In this document: positions 8,399 through 18,001 of the stretch, in pieces
Layout of the letters: each line of letters starts with the position of its first letter
Numbering within the stretch: the stretch's first letter is position 1
Origin: Nitrospirota bacterium
GTDB lineage: Bacteria > Nitrospirota > Thermodesulfovibrionia > Thermodesulfovibrionales > UBA6898
NCBI GenBank assembly: GCA_021783515.1
Contig: JAJXTV010000009.1
Span: 39,525-103,524, forward strand
Length of the DNA: 64,000 nucleotides
Reading direction: 5' to 3'
Translations under genes and position numbers: made by a program
Notes under the pieces: model-generated
Told to the model about the DNA's origin: nothing
The model's database searches: none
What the model saw: only the letters and a program-made list of their open reading frames with translations

Positions 8399-10123
8399 CT
8401 AGTATTTCCTCTCCACGGGCTTGAACTTCGTGATCGAGACCGGCTTATGCCGCAGCTCGATCCCTTTTTCGGTCCTGAAGGCCAGGGTATGCTTCAGCCA
8501 GTTCACGTCGTCCCTCTTGGGGAAGTCTTCCCGCGAATGCGCCCCCCTGCTCTCCTCCCGCCTGAGGGCGGAAAGCGCGATCACCTCCGAAAGCGCAAGG
8601 AGGTGCGAAAGCTCGATCGCCTCGAGCACCTCTGTGTTGAACCGTTTCCCCGCATCTTTGATGCCTATGCCGGCGGCCCTTCTTTCGAGTGCCCTGATCT
8701 CTGCAACCAGCTTTTCGAGGTCCTCCCTGTGCCTGAAGACAGAGCACTCATCCGTCATCCTCTTCTGAAGTTCGCTCCTTATCTCCGGGGCCTTCTCGGT
8801 GCCGCTCCTCCCCTGCATCGACGCATGGCCTTCGACAGTCCGCCGGGCAAGATCGCCTCCGATGCCCCCTGGCTCGGCCGATTTCAGAAACCTTCCTATC
8901 TCCATGCCGGCCCTCCTTCCGAATACCACGGTATCGAGAAGAGAGTTGCAGCCGAGCCTGTTCGCCCCGTGGACCGAGACGCATGCACATTCCCCCGCTG
9001 CAAAAAGCCCCTCGACGACACCGCCCTTTTCGTCTTTGAAGACCCTGCCGTCGATGTCTGTCGGGATGCCTCCCATCGCATAGTGCGCAGTCGGGAGGAC
9101 CGGGATCGGCGCTAGGGCAGGATCGAGGCCCATGTAGATCTTGCAGAAGGTGGTGATCTCCGGAAGCCGCTCCTCAAGTATCCCCCTCTTAATGCCCCTC
9201 AGATCGAGGTGGACGAAATCCCTTCCGTCTATGCCCCTGCCCTCCCGGACCTCGGTCATGATCGCCCGTGAGACCATGTCCCTCGGCGCAAGGTCCTTGA
9301 TAGTCGGCGCGTACCGCTCCATAAAGCGCTCGCCCTCGCGGTTGACCAGGATGCCGCCTTCTCCCCTGGCCCCCTCGGTGACAAGGATCCCGAGGCCGTA
9401 CAGCCCGGTCGGATGGAACTGAAAAAACTCCATGTCCTGAAGCGGAACGCCAGTGCGGAAAAGTATGCCGAGGCAGTCGCCGGTGCTTGCGATCGCATTC
9501 GAAGTCGTCTTGTATACCCTGCCGTATCCCCCGGAGGCGACGAGCGTGGCCTTTGCGCTGAACATGTGGATCTCGCCGGTCTTTATCTCGAGGGCGATCA
9601 CCCCGCCGCACCCGCCTTCTTCAACGGCGATATCGAGAACATGAAATTCGTCGAAAAACTTCACCCCCTGCAGGCCCGATTGCTCGTAGAGCGCAAAGAG
9701 GATCGCATGGCCGGTCCTGTCGGCGGAATAACAGGCCCTTCTGACGGCCGCCGCCCCGAAGTCCCTCGTATGCCCTCCGAACCTTCTTTGGGCGATCTTT
9801 CCTTCGGGGGTCCTCGAAAAAGGGACCCCCATATGCTCCAGTTCAATGACCGTCCTGATCGCGTCTTCGCACATCACCTCGATTGCGGCCTGGTCGCCGA
9901 GGAAGTCGCTGCCCTTGGCGGTGTCGTAAAAATGCCATTCCGGCGAGTCCGGCTCCTCGTTGCCGAGCGCCGCGGCGATGCCCCCCTGGGCAGCGGTCGA
10001 ATGCGAGCGGGTCGGGTAGAGTTTCGTAAGCACTGCCACCGTCCCATGCTTTGCCGCCTCGATCGCGGCGCGCAGGCCGGCCAGACCGGAGCCGATGATG
10101 ACGGTGTCGAAATTGTGGGTCAT
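8399..10123 (-). CDS. sdhA: Succinate dehydrogenase / fumarate reductase flavoprotein subunit
   Basis: Catalytic FAD subunit of complex II, 574 residues. It has an N-terminal dinucleotide fold ([13 protein letters not shown]), the histidine for covalent FAD attachment in [13 protein letters not shown], and the active-site segment HTRDFG. The substrate arginine region TEGARGEGG and the conserved [12 protein letters not shown] near the C-terminal third are also present. It is the first gene of the sdhA-sdhB-fumC operon and diverges from the malic enzyme gene across about 190 bp. The cytoplasmic or periplasmic placement of the complex depends on an anchor that is not encoded here. Confidence 0.95.
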   Translation of the reverse strand: MTHNFDTVIIGSGLAGLRAAIEAAKHGTVAVLTKLYPTRSHSTAAQGGIAAALGNEEPDSPEWHFYDTAKGSDFLGDQAAIEVMCEDAIRTVIELEHMGVPFSRTPEGKIAQRRFGGHTRDFGAAAVRRACYSADRTGHAILFALYEQSGLQGVKFFDEFHVLDIAVEEGGCGGVIALEIKTGEIHMFSAKATLVASGGYGRVYKTTSNAIASTGDCLGILFRTGVPLQDMEFFQFHPTGLYGLGILVTEGARGEGGILVNREGERFMERYAPTIKDLAPRDMVSRAIMTEVREGRGIDGRDFVHLDLRGIKRGILEERLPEITTFCKIYMGLDPALAPIPVLPTAHYAMGGIPTDIDGRVFKDEKGGVVEGLFAAGECACVSVHGANRLGCNSLLDTVVFGRRAGMEIGRFLKSAEPGGIGGDLARRTVEGHASMQGRSGTEKAPEIRSELQKRMTDECSVFRHREDLEKLVAEIRALERRAAGIGIKDAGKRFNTEVLEAIELSHLLALSEVIALSALRREESRGAHSREDFPKRDDVNWLKHTLAFRTEKGIELRHKPVSITKFKPVERKY

Positions 10124-10317
10124 GAATCCATTATACAGGAAGAGGGAGATTCTTCAACGAGGGCTGCAGAGGGTCTGTCGCTCTCCCCGCCTCCGTAGCA
10201 CTGATGTATGCAACAGAAAGTGTTTACTCCCGGTATGGATTGAGGGATAATGGTCTCGACAATCCTGATTTTGAAAGGGCAGGGGTAAATATTCCCCTTA
10301 CGCAAGGAGAATCGAAG

Positions 10318-11724
10318 ATGACACAGGTCCCGGGGCCGAGCTACAGCATCACGATCAGGGTGGAGATAGAAAACCGGATAGGCATGTTCGCCGAGCTGGC
10401 GTCTGCGATCAGCCAGGCCGGGGGCGACCTCGGCTCGGTCGACATCGTCAGGGTCGAAAGGGGAAAGGTCGTCAGGGACATCACGGTAAATGCACGAAGC
10501 GAAGAGCACGAGAGGACGATCGTAAAATCGATCAGGGGCATCCCGGGGATCAAAGTCGTCAGGGTGATGGACCGCACATTCCTCGCCCATCACTGCGGCA
10601 AGATCGAGATATGCCCGAAGCATCCGATCCGCGACAGGGACGACCTCTCGAAGGTCTACACGCCCGGAGTCGCCAGGGTATCACTGGACATCAGCACCCA
10701 CAGGGAGCACGTCTTTCGCTATACCATAAAATGCAACTCCGTGGCGATCGTCACCGACGGAACCGCAGTGCTCGGCCTGGGGGATATCGGTCCCGAGGCA
10801 GCGATGCCGGTCATGGAAGGAAAGGCGATGCTCTTCAAGGAATTCGCGGGGATCGACGCCTACCCGATCGCGCTTGCCACAAAAGAGCCGGAAGAAATTA
10901 TCGCGACGGTGAAGAACATCTCGGTCCCCTTCGGAGGGATAAATCTGGAGGACATCTCCGCGCCCCGCTGCTTCGGCATCGAGCAGAGGCTGCGGAAGAT
11001 GCTCGACATCCCGGTCTTCCATGACGACCAGCACGGCACCGCGGTCGTCGTCCTGGCCGCGCTGATCAACGTCGGGAGGCTTCTGAAGAAGGACATCAGA
11101 AAGATGAGGATCGTGATCTCCGGCGCGGGCGCGGCCGGCTCGGCAAACGCCTTCATGCTCTCGTCCTACGGCGTGAAGGATATCATCGTCTGCGACAGGT
11201 CAGGGGCGATCTACAAGGGAAGGAGGGCCAATATGAACGCCTACAAGAGGCTCCTGGCCGGAAAGACTAACATCAGGAAGATACGCGGCTGCATCTCCGA
11301 ATCAATCGTTGGGGCGAACGCCTTCATCGGCCTTTCGGCGCCTAATGTCCTCTCTCCGGCCGATGTCGGAAGGATGGCGAAAAACCCCGTCGTCTTTGCG
11401 CTCGCCAATCCGGACCCCGAGATCGCGCCGGAAGACGCCGCCCCGCTGGTGAGGGTCCTCGCAACCGGCAGGTCCGACTACCCGAACCAGATCAACAACA
11501 TGCTCGGCTTCCCCGGCATATTCCGGGGCCTCCTCGACGTCCGGGCGAGGGGCGTCAACGAAGAGGTGAAGTTCGCCGCCGCAAAGGCGATCGCTTACAC
11601 CGTGAAGGACGACGAGCTCCACGAAGACTACATTATCCCCAGCATCTTCGACAAAAGCGTCGTGTCGGCCGTGGCGCATGCGGTCGCGGACGCGGCAAGG
11701 AAGACCGGGCTGGCCAGACATTAA
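10318..11724 (+). CDS. Malic enzyme with N-terminal ACT domain
   Basis: Oxidative decarboxylation of malate to pyruvate, NAD(P)-dependent. The first approximately 80 residues form an ACT domain ([23 protein letters not shown]), a ligand-sensing module. From about residue 95 comes the malic enzyme catalytic part ([12 protein letters not shown], then [10 protein letters not shown]) and a Rossmann domain ([13 protein letters not shown]). Total length is 468 residues. The start at 10318 is chosen because an AAGGAGA ribosome-binding site lies 8 bases upstream; the frame is open back to 10204 without homology. It diverges from the sdhA-sdhB-fumC operon, which makes malate. The ACT domain suggests allosteric control by an amino acid or similar small molecule, as known for ACT proteins in general. 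Confidence 0.92.
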   Translation: MTQVPGPSYSITIRVEIENRIGMFAELASAISQAGGDLGSVDIVRVERGKVVRDITVNARSEEHERTIVKSIRGIPGIKVVRVMDRTFLAHHCGKIEICPKHPIRDRDDLSKVYTPGVARVSLDISTHREHVFRYTIKCNSVAIVTDGTAVLGLGDIGPEAAMPVMEGKAMLFKEFAGIDAYPIALATKEPEEIIATVKNISVPFGGINLEDISAPRCFGIEQRLRKMLDIPVFHDDQHGTAVVVLAALINVGRLLKKDIRKMRIVISGAGAAGSANAFMLSSYGVKDIIVCDRSGAIYKGRRANMNAYKRLLAGKTNIRKIRGCISESIVGANAFIGLSAPNVLSPADVGRMAKNPVVFALANPDPEIAPEDAAPLVRVLATGRSDYPNQINNMLGFPGIFRGLLDVRARGVNEEVKFAAAKAIAYTVKDDELHEDYIIPSIFDKSVVSAVAHAVADAARKTGLARH

Positions 11725-11756
11725 GGAGCGTCGCCCGGGTCATTACAGGTCCGCCC

Positions 11757-11975
11757 TTATGAAGGCGCCATCCTCTTGACGGCAGACGTGTTGTCGGCCC
11801 CGGAAGGCCGCACGGCTTCCTCATGCATGAATTCCCCGGGGCCTGCAAGACTCGGACAACGCGTATACCACGTCCTGAAGCAAAAGCTCTCCAGTTCCTG
11901 AATGTTCGGGACATGCACCGCATCCGGCGCAACGCAGATGCCAAAATACCCTTCTCTGAAATATGGACAGCTCAT
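11757..11975 (-). CDS. Small four-cysteine protein, conserved-looking, unknown function
   Basis: 72 residues with four cysteines in two pairs (C3 and C14; then FCF and YTRCP near residues 32 and 40), a spacing that could bind a metal or iron-sulfur cluster. The start is well supported: GGAGG lies 5 bases before the ATG (reading the minus strand). The gene sits alone, tail to tail with the malic enzyme gene and separated by about 235 bp from the next minus-strand gene. No function can be assigned; the tail after residue 50 has no obvious features. Confidence 0.65.
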   Translation of the reverse strand: MSCPYFREGYFGICVAPDAVHVPNIQELESFCFRTWYTRCPSLAGPGEFMHEEAVRPSGADNTSAVKRMAPS

Positions 11976-12210
11976 GACGCCTCCTCGATTCCTTGGTAGT
12001 ATTCGTTTCCCAGAATAACAGGGACATTTGAAGAAGATTTGAACTCTTTATGAATAAATCGTGAATTTCAGCCCGGAGTCTTCCGCCAGAGGAGATTTCC
12101 TCCCCTGACCGGGCGATAGGACAATCAAAGAGGCGTGATATACTTTGGATGGCCGGGACGCAAGACTGAAAGAACTATGGGGAAATGCGGCGGGTCACTG
12201 ACGCGACGGA

Positions 12211-12777
12211 TCAGGACGCCGGCTTCCAGTCGTTGCCGACCTTCCTGACCTTCAAAGTCCTCGCCTCTTTCCTCTTGAGTTTCTCTCCAAAACATTCGCA
12301 ATACTCGTTCAGGCAAAGGAGCGAATAAAAAGGCTCGATCCGCTCGTATCCGGTCACGTATCTGATCGTTGCAACGGAGGTGTCCTTGTCGAAATCCACC
12401 TCTTCTATCTTCCTGAACACCTCGTTGCACACCGCGCCGTCGTACATCACAAAAGAGTCCCGCACATAGACGCCTGTAAGGAGTCCCTCGCTTTTTTCGG
12501 TCGGGACGTAGGTCCTGTTCTTTGCGTCGCCCCCGGCTGCCGCATCTTCTTTGATATATCCTTCCGCCGCAAGCTTTTCGACGCCCTGGATGAATCTCGG
12601 GATGTCGGGATTGCCGGCATTTCCGGCGTGGGTCATGTTGAACACAGGCTGAGGATATGGCACGGCCCGGAGGACCATCTTCTTTGCCTCATCGTCGGAG
12701 ATCTTCTGGCTGCAGGACAGGAGCAGGACAAGCGTCCAGAAAGACAAAAGGGGGAGTACAAACGAAGCGCTGCGCAT
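12211..12777 (-). CDS. Predicted lipoprotein, unknown function
   Basis: 188 residues starting with a type II signal peptide: a hydrophobic stretch and the lipobox LLSC (lipidated Cys22). The mature part is mixed alpha/beta with several cysteines near the end (LCLNEYCECFG), which could form disulfides outside the cytoplasm. AAGAGGTAAC precedes the ATG by about 5 bases. Nothing in the sequence identifies a known enzyme or binding domain. It is the downstream neighbour of cysK but separated by about 140 bases, so a shared transcript is only possible. Confidence 0.75.
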   Translation of the reverse strand: MRSASFVLPLLSFWTLVLLLSCSQKISDDEAKKMVLRAVPYPQPVFNMTHAGNAGNPDIPRFIQGVEKLAAEGYIKEDAAAGGDAKNRTYVPTEKSEGLLTGVYVRDSFVMYDGAVCNEVFRKIEEVDFDKDTSVATIRYVTGYERIEPFYSLLCLNEYCECFGEKLKRKEARTLKVRKVGNDWKPAS

Positions 12778-12917
12778 GATGTTACCTCTTCATCGATTGC
12801 TGAACTCAGGATATGGATTATACCTGAACACCGAAGCAAAACGCACTATGGAAAAACTCTCCAGTATCATAGAGCCTCAAAGGCGGGGAGAGAGCCCGAA
12901 AAGCCTTTCGTTTCGCC

Positions 12918-13850
12918 TTACGGCGATTCAGACGCAAAAAGGCCCGTGCTCAGGTACCTCTCGCCCCGGTCCGGAAGGACGACGACCACCTTCTTTCCCT
13001 TGCCGAGCCTCCCTGCAACCTTTAAGGCGGCCCACATCGCAGCGCCGGAGGAGATGCCGCAGAGCAGGCCCTCTTTCCTGGCGAGCAGCCGGGTCGTGTC
13101 GGCGGCGTCGTTGTCGGCAACCGGGATCACCTCGTTATAGATCTTCGTATTCAGCACCCCCGGGACAAAACCGGCGCCGATGCCGGCGATCTTGTGGGGG
13201 CCGGGGCCGCCTCCGGAAAGCACCGGGGATGTGGCGGGCTCGACCGCCGCGATCCAGATATCGGGGTTGCGCTCCCTCAGCACCTCGCCGATGCCGGTAA
13301 TCGTGCCTCCCGTGCCTACCCCGGCCACGAAACCGTCCGGCGGGCCTCCGAGGTCGTCCACTATTTCAACAGCGGTCGTCCTCCGGTGGACCTCCGGGTT
13401 CGCCGCGTTTTCGAACTGCTGGGGCATGAAGTAGAATCCCGGGTTGTCCCGATGGACCTCCGCCGCCTTGTCGACCGCGCCCTTCATCCCCTTTTTGCCC
13501 TCGGTCAGAACGAGCTCTGCGCCGTATGCCTGAAGCAGCTGCCTCCGCTCCATCGACATGGTATCCGGCATCGTAAGAACCAGCTTATATCCCTTCACCG
13601 CAGCCACCATCGCAAGCCCGATCCCGGTATTACCGCTCGTCGGCTCGATGATCGTGCCTCCCGGCTTCAACTTGCCGTCTTTTTCCGCCGCCTCGACCAT
13701 GGCAAGCGCGATCCGGTCTTTCACCGATCCCCCGGGGTTGAACCCTTCGATCTTCGCCCATATCTCCGCATCCGCAGGACCGGTCATCCGGTTTATGCGC
13801 ACAAGGGGCGTATTACCGATAAGCTTCAGGACATCGTCGTGCAGTCTCAT
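12918..13850 (-). CDS. cysK: Cysteine synthase A (O-acetylserine sulfhydrylase)
   Basis: Makes L-cysteine from O-acetylserine and sulfide with PLP. 310 residues from the ATG at 13850, which has GGGAGG 5 bases upstream; a start 24 bases earlier would bypass this site. Family marks: [10 protein letters not shown] near the N-terminus, the PLP lysine in GGSVKDRIA, the substrate loop [10 protein letters not shown], the phosphate-binding glycine loop [10 protein letters not shown], and the C-terminal GISSGAA. A length near 310 and the ISSGAA end favour CysK over cystathionine beta-synthase. Confidence 0.95.
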   Translation of the reverse strand: MRLHDDVLKLIGNTPLVRINRMTGPADAEIWAKIEGFNPGGSVKDRIALAMVEAAEKDGKLKPGGTIIEPTSGNTGIGLAMVAAVKGYKLVLTMPDTMSMERRQLLQAYGAELVLTEGKKGMKGAVDKAAEVHRDNPGFYFMPQQFENAANPEVHRRTTAVEIVDDLGGPPDGFVAGVGTGGTITGIGEVLRERNPDIWIAAVEPATSPVLSGGGPGPHKIAGIGAGFVPGVLNTKIYNEVIPVADNDAADTTRLLARKEGLLCGISSGAAMWAALKVAGRLGKGKKVVVVLPDRGERYLSTGLFASESP

Positions 13851-13970
13851 AGTGCCTCCCCTTCCTGCCGTCAAGGCCCTCCCATAGAGACGATGCGGCA
13901 GGGTCTAGGGGAATTATAGCACAGCCTCGAAAAAGCTGTTCCCAACGAAAAGCCCGATAGTGTAAAATCG

Positions 13971-14819
13971 ATGGTAATGGACTTCACGATCACGAAATCC
14001 ACCGGACAAAAGGAGAAATTCGAGGCCCGGAAGCTGACGGAATCCCTCATCCGTTCCGGCGCTCCGCCTGACGTGGCCTCCGAGATCGCCAGGGCGGTGG
14101 CCCGCGAGATGCCTCCTTCCGCTCATACCAGGGCGATCTACAGGATGGCGCGGAGGCTCCTGAAGAAATACAGCGCCGTCTCCGGGATGAAGTATTCGCT
14201 CAAGAAGGCCATCTCTTCTTTGGGGCCCTCGGGCTATCCGTTCGAAAAATATATGGCAAGGGTCCTCCGTTCTCATGGATACAAGGCGGAGGTAAACAAG
14301 ATAATTCAGGGATACTGCGTGAGTCACGAGGTGGATGTCGTCGCAACAAGGGAGAATGAGTACGCCGTCGTCGAATGCAAATACCATATCAACGGCGGCA
14401 CCCCTACAGACGTAAAAGTGGCCCTTTATGTGCACTCGAGGTTCGAAGATATCCGGAAGGTGTTCGCACGGATACCGGGCGAGGAGAACGCGGACTATCA
14501 GGGCTGGCTCGTGACGAATACCCGGTGCACCACCGATGCGATCCGGTATGCGGAGTGCGCCGGGCTGAAGATCGTCAGCTGGAGATACCCGGCAAAGGAG
14601 AGCCTTGAAAAGATGATCGAAGAAAAGAGACTCTATCCGGTGACGGTGCTTCCGGCGGCCAGGAAGAAGACTCTCGATTCGCTCTTCAACAACGACATCA
14701 TCCTCGCCCAGGAAATCGCAGACATGGGCGAAAGAGATTTTCTGAGAAGAAGCGGCCTTGACGAAGCCACCGCCCGGGCGATCAAGCGGCAGGCGGATGC
14801 GCTCTGCCCCTGCGGATAA
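13971..14819 (+). CDS. ATP-cone domain fused to an Mrr-like restriction endonuclease domain
   Basis: 282 residues in three parts. Residues 1-90 look like an ATP-cone (ITKSTGQKEKFEARKL, then an SGMKYSLKKAI end), the nucleotide-sensing module of ribonucleotide reductases and NrdR. Residues 90-200 carry a PD-(D/E)xK nuclease core of Mrr type: EVDVV (D122) followed by VVECKYH (E135, K137). The last approximately 40 residues resemble a helix-hairpin-helix (RRSGLDEATARAIKRQ). Similar fusions exist in other bacteria, but their role is not established; DNA-end processing or repair gated by nucleotide state is an inference. There is no methyltransferase partner nearby. A terminator follows. Confidence 0.8.
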   Translation: MVMDFTITKSTGQKEKFEARKLTESLIRSGAPPDVASEIARAVAREMPPSAHTRAIYRMARRLLKKYSAVSGMKYSLKKAISSLGPSGYPFEKYMARVLRSHGYKAEVNKIIQGYCVSHEVDVVATRENEYAVVECKYHINGGTPTDVKVALYVHSRFEDIRKVFARIPGEENADYQGWLVTNTRCTTDAIRYAECAGLKIVSWRYPAKESLEKMIEEKRLYPVTVLPAARKKTLDSLFNNDIILAQEIADMGERDFLRRSGLDEATARAIKRQADALCPCG

Positions 14820-14877
14820 CGTTTCATAACGCTTCCGGCCCGGCCTTCGCCCCCGTCCATTATCGGCTAATTTCGGG

Positions 14878-14914
14878 CCTTCCGGGGCACCTGCGGCCGA
14901 CCGGAAGGTTTTTT
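14878..14914 (+). terminator. Rho-independent terminator after the ATP-cone nuclease
   Basis: The 8-bp stem CCTTCCGG / CCGGAAGG (14878-14885 and 14901-14908) with a 15-base loop is followed by TTTTTT. It separates the nuclease gene from trpB2. Confidence 0.8.
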
Positions 14915-15001
14915 CTTTTTCTCCTTTTTTATGCTATCTTAACCTATTGACCGGCATCGAAAGCCGACCGTAAATACATAGAGAATAACCGGAGGCAAAC
15001 T

Positions 15002-16354
15002 ATGCAAGAGACAAAGATCGTGCTCCCCGACAGAGAGATCCCGAGGCAATGGTACAACATAGCGGCTGACATGCCGAACCCGCCCAAGCCGCCGCTTCAT
15101 CCCGGGACAAAACAGCCTGTCGGTCCCGACGACCTCAAGGCGATATTCCCGATGGCGCTCATCGAGCAGGAGGTTTCTACCCAGCGGTGGATCGACATCC
15201 CCGAAGAGGTCCTGAAGATATACAGTCTCTGGAGGCCGTCGCCGCTCTACCGGGCGCACCGGCTCGAGGCGGCTCTCAAGACACCGGCAAAAATCTACTA
15301 CAAATACGAAGGGGTGAGTCCGGCGGGCAGCCACAAGCCGAACACCTCGATCCCGCAGGCATACTACAACAAGCAGGCCGGCATCAAGAGACTCGCCACC
15401 GAGACCGGGGCGGGCCAGTGGGGTTCCGCCCTCGCTCTTGCCGGCAACCTTTTCGGACTGGACATCACGGTCTACATGGTAAAGGTGAGTTTTAATCAGA
15501 AGCCTTACCGGAGGATCGCCATGGAGACATGGGGGGCGACGGTCCACGCGAGCCCTTCCACGGTGACGAATTCGGGAAGGAAGATCCTCGAGGCCGATCC
15601 CGACAGCCCCGGAAGCCTCGGCATCGCCATATCGGAGGCGGTCGAGGACGCCGCGACCCATGACGACACGAATTATGCCCTCGGCTCGGTCCTGAACCAT
15701 GTGCTTCTGCATCAGACGGTGATCGGGCTGGAGGCCAAGAAGCAATTCGAAATAGCCGGCGATTATCCGGACGTCGTCATCGGCTGCTGCGGCGGGGGCT
15801 CGAACCTGGGCGGGGTCAGTTTCCCCTTCCTCCAGGACAAGATCCACGGCAGGAAACTGCGTGTCGTTGCGGTCGAGCCGATATCCTGTCCTACGCTTAC
15901 CAAGGGAGAATTCAGGTACGACTTCGGCGATACGGCGGGGCTGACCCCGCTTATGATGATGTACACCCTCGGCCATGACTTTATGCCGCCGGGTATCCAC
16001 GCGGGAGGGCTGCGGTACCATGCCGATGCGCCGCTCGTATGCCAGCTCTACAGCGACAAGCTGATCGAGGCGGTTGCCTATGGGCAGACGCAGGTTTTTG
16101 AGGCGGCGATACAGTTCGCTAAGACCGAGGCGATCATCCCCGCGCCCGAGAGCTCGCATGCGATCAGGGCCGCAATCGACGAGGCGCTCCTGGCGAAGGA
16201 AGAAGGCAAGGAAAAGACGATCTTCTTCAACCTGAGCGGCCACGGATATCTCGACATGACCGCCTACGGGGATTACCTCTCAGGCAAGCTCGTTGACTAC
16301 GCGTATCCGGACGAGAAGATCAAAGAGGCCCTGGCGAAACTGCCGGTGATCTAG
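15002..16354 (+). CDS. trpB: Tryptophan synthase beta chain, TrpB2 type
   Basis: PLP enzyme condensing indole with serine to tryptophan. At 450 residues it is longer than ordinary TrpB (about 400) and matches the TrpB2 (TIGR01415) subgroup, with a long N-terminal extension. The PLP lysine is K112 in [17 protein letters not shown] and the glycine loop [10 protein letters not shown] are also present. TrpB2 proteins often act without a TrpA partner, and no trpA is nearby. GGAGG is positioned 7 bases before the ATG. It is followed 48 bases later by trpF on the same strand, consistent with a role in tryptophan synthesis or indole salvage. Confidence 0.93.
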   Translation: MQETKIVLPDREIPRQWYNIAADMPNPPKPPLHPGTKQPVGPDDLKAIFPMALIEQEVSTQRWIDIPEEVLKIYSLWRPSPLYRAHRLEAALKTPAKIYYKYEGVSPAGSHKPNTSIPQAYYNKQAGIKRLATETGAGQWGSALALAGNLFGLDITVYMVKVSFNQKPYRRIAMETWGATVHASPSTVTNSGRKILEADPDSPGSLGIAISEAVEDAATHDDTNYALGSVLNHVLLHQTVIGLEAKKQFEIAGDYPDVVIGCCGGGSNLGGVSFPFLQDKIHGRKLRVVAVEPISCPTLTKGEFRYDFGDTAGLTPLMMMYTLGHDFMPPGIHAGGLRYHADAPLVCQLYSDKLIEAVAYGQTQVFEAAIQFAKTEAIIPAPESSHAIRAAIDEALLAKEEGKEKTIFFNLSGHGYLDMTAYGDYLSGKLVDYAYPDEKIKEALAKLPVI

Positions 16355-16402
16355 AATGAGAAATTATGTAGGGGCGGACTACTGTGCTCGCCCCTGTTTC
16401 TT

Positions 16403-17020
16403 ATGGTAAAGGTCAAAATCTGCGGTATCACGAATCTCGAAGACGCCCTCGCTGCGGTCGACTTTGGGGCCGACGCCCTCGGGTTTGTCTTTTTCAAGGG
16501 CAGCCCCCGTTTTATCTCGCCGGAAGCCGCAGCAGCTATCATCGGAAAACTTCCGCCTATGGTACAGACGATCGCCGTTGTGGTGGACGAATCGCCTGAA
16601 GACATCGTAAAGATAGTTTCGGCCGCCGGTGCCGGGGTGGTCCAGCTTCACGGAGACGAACCGCCGGGGGCCTGCAGTATATGCAGGAGGGTCATCAAGG
16701 CTATCAGGGTAAAATCCCTCGACAGTCTTTCGCCCCTGGCGCGCTTCAAAGACCGCGTCTCCGCATTTCTTCTTGATACCTACACGCCGGAGAAACTGGG
16801 CGGCACCGGGATGATCTTCAATTGGGACATCGCAGTCGAGGCGAAACGCTTCGGAAGGATCATCCTTGCGGGAGGACTTACCCCCGACAATATCGCCGGA
16901 GCGGTGAGACATGTGAGACCGTACGGCGTCGACGTGAGCAGCGGAGTGGAGCTGACCAAGGGGAAGAAAGACCTTCAGAAGATGAAATTGTTTATCGAAC
17001 GGGCTAAAGGGGCGATTTAG
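16403..17020 (+). CDS. trpF: Phosphoribosylanthranilate isomerase
   Basis: Third step of tryptophan biosynthesis (phosphoribosylanthranilate to CdRP). 205 residues, a single TIM barrel. VKVKICGITNLEDA at the start contains the catalytic cysteine. VQLHGDEPP and FLLDTY with the catalytic aspartate follow, then the phosphate loops LAGGLTPDNI and GVDVSSGVE. It lies directly after trpB2; no other trp genes are in the window. Confidence 0.95.
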   Translation: MVKVKICGITNLEDALAAVDFGADALGFVFFKGSPRFISPEAAAAIIGKLPPMVQTIAVVVDESPEDIVKIVSAAGAGVVQLHGDEPPGACSICRRVIKAIRVKSLDSLSPLARFKDRVSAFLLDTYTPEKLGGTGMIFNWDIAVEAKRFGRIILAGGLTPDNIAGAVRHVRPYGVDVSSGVELTKGKKDLQKMKLFIERAKGAI

Positions 17021-17054
17021 CGGTTAAGCGGGAGCTGGCCGGGACCGGCTATTC

Positions 17055-17225
17055 TCAGATCTCTCCCTGCCTTAATTTTTCTCTTATCTTTTTCTCTTTT
17101 TTCCCCAGGTAGAGTTCGTTGAACTTGTTGATCTCCTCAAGCCACTTGAGTTTGTCTTGCACCGGCAGCTTCATGTATTCCAGGATCTTTTCATCCTCCA
17201 GGGTATAGGAAAAGCCCTTATTCAT
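17055..17225 (-). CDS. Small 56-residue partner protein of the NTase gene
   Basis: A 56-residue, highly charged, mostly helical protein. It begins MNKGFSYTLEDEKILEYMKL and continues with a KLKWLEEINKF-type helix and a lysine/arginine-rich end (KKEKKIREKLRQGEI). The start codon overlaps the end of the upstream nucleotidyltransferase gene by 8 bases in another frame, so the two are translationally coupled. Because of this organisation it is probably the second component of a two-gene toxin-antitoxin-like module. Which protein would be toxin and which antitoxin is not shown by the sequence. The gene is short but coding-like throughout. Confidence 0.6.
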   Translation of the reverse strand: MNKGFSYTLEDEKILEYMKLPVQDKLKWLEEINKFNELYLGKKEKKIREKLRQGEI

Positions 17226-17721
17226 TCTCCCCCGCCATAAAGCGCTCGACCTTCCTCAGCATTTCGATGTCACTCGTGTCCTGTTCCCTGCCGCTTGCTT
17301 CCTTCATCTTAATGATATCTTCAACCGAAGCGAGAAAAATCTCGACGTCCGCCGCCTTTTTGACAACCTTGTGCTTATAAGATATCCCAAAATCGAGGGG
17401 ATGGACAAGAACGATATCAATCACCTTATACTCCTCTTTCTTGTTCCGGAAGCTGAATGCCTTCATATTCCTTTCTTCCGTCCATTCCTTCAGCTTTTCC
17501 TTGTCTGCCATGTCATCGGGGTTGACCGGGAGCCTCGGCACGTAACCGAGCTCTTTCAATATCCTGTTTATCCTGAGGATATTGTCTTTATCGGTCGCAA
17601 TAATGATATCGATATCCTGAGTAAGTCTTGGAACGCCGTAGAGGTTGACCGCCAGTCCTCCGACGATGAGATATTTCACCCCGTCGCGATAAAACCGCTC
17701 CAACACGTCAAAGTAGAACAT
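17218..17721 (-). CDS. Nucleotidyltransferase-fold protein (AbiEii/DUF6036-like)
   Basis: 167 residues from the ATG at 17721 (AGGAA 8 bases upstream); a TTG 21 bases earlier is less likely. The N-terminal half shows the minimal nucleotidyltransferase pattern, a glycine pair in VGGLAVNLYG followed by a DIDIII metal-binding strand. A later aspartate lies in VIDIVLV. Proteins of this type appear in AbiE-like and other toxin-antitoxin systems, and as uncharacterised stand-alone genes. It overlaps the 56-residue downstream gene and sits at the left edge of the phosphorothioation island. The substrate is unknown. Confidence 0.78.
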   Translation of the reverse strand: MFYFDVLERFYRDGVKYLIVGGLAVNLYGVPRLTQDIDIIIATDKDNILRINRILKELGYVPRLPVNPDDMADKEKLKEWTEERNMKAFSFRNKKEEYKVIDIVLVHPLDFGISYKHKVVKKAADVEIFLASVEDIIKMKEASGREQDTSDIEMLRKVERFMAGENE

Positions 17722-17906
17722 GGTATTTCCTATTGTAGTCAATTTGGCGCAAAAAGATGAGTTTTTTCTCCGGCGTTTTCATCTGTGCAATTCGACCGCG
17801 GCCGGAGGATGATTTCTTCTCGAAAAAATGGATATCCTGCCCCTCTTCAGAAAGCATGCATGCCACAGCCAGATTTGAGACCCGCCCCCGCATCGTCTGC
17901 TTTTTA

Positions 17907-17935
17907 TTGTATTATTTTGCTCCCTATCGTAAAAT
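17907..17935 (+). promoter_or_regulatory. Candidate promoter for the dnd operon
   Basis: TTGTAT (17907-17912) and TAAAAT (17930-17935) are 17 bases apart, about 65 bases before the dndC ATG, in an A+T-rich stretch. The -35 match is partial. Confidence 0.35.
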
Positions 17936-18001
17936 TAACGGCAGTGGTGGCATAAGGGGATAACCTTCATACTTGAGGAATCTGGATCGGAGCTGGAGAC
18001 T

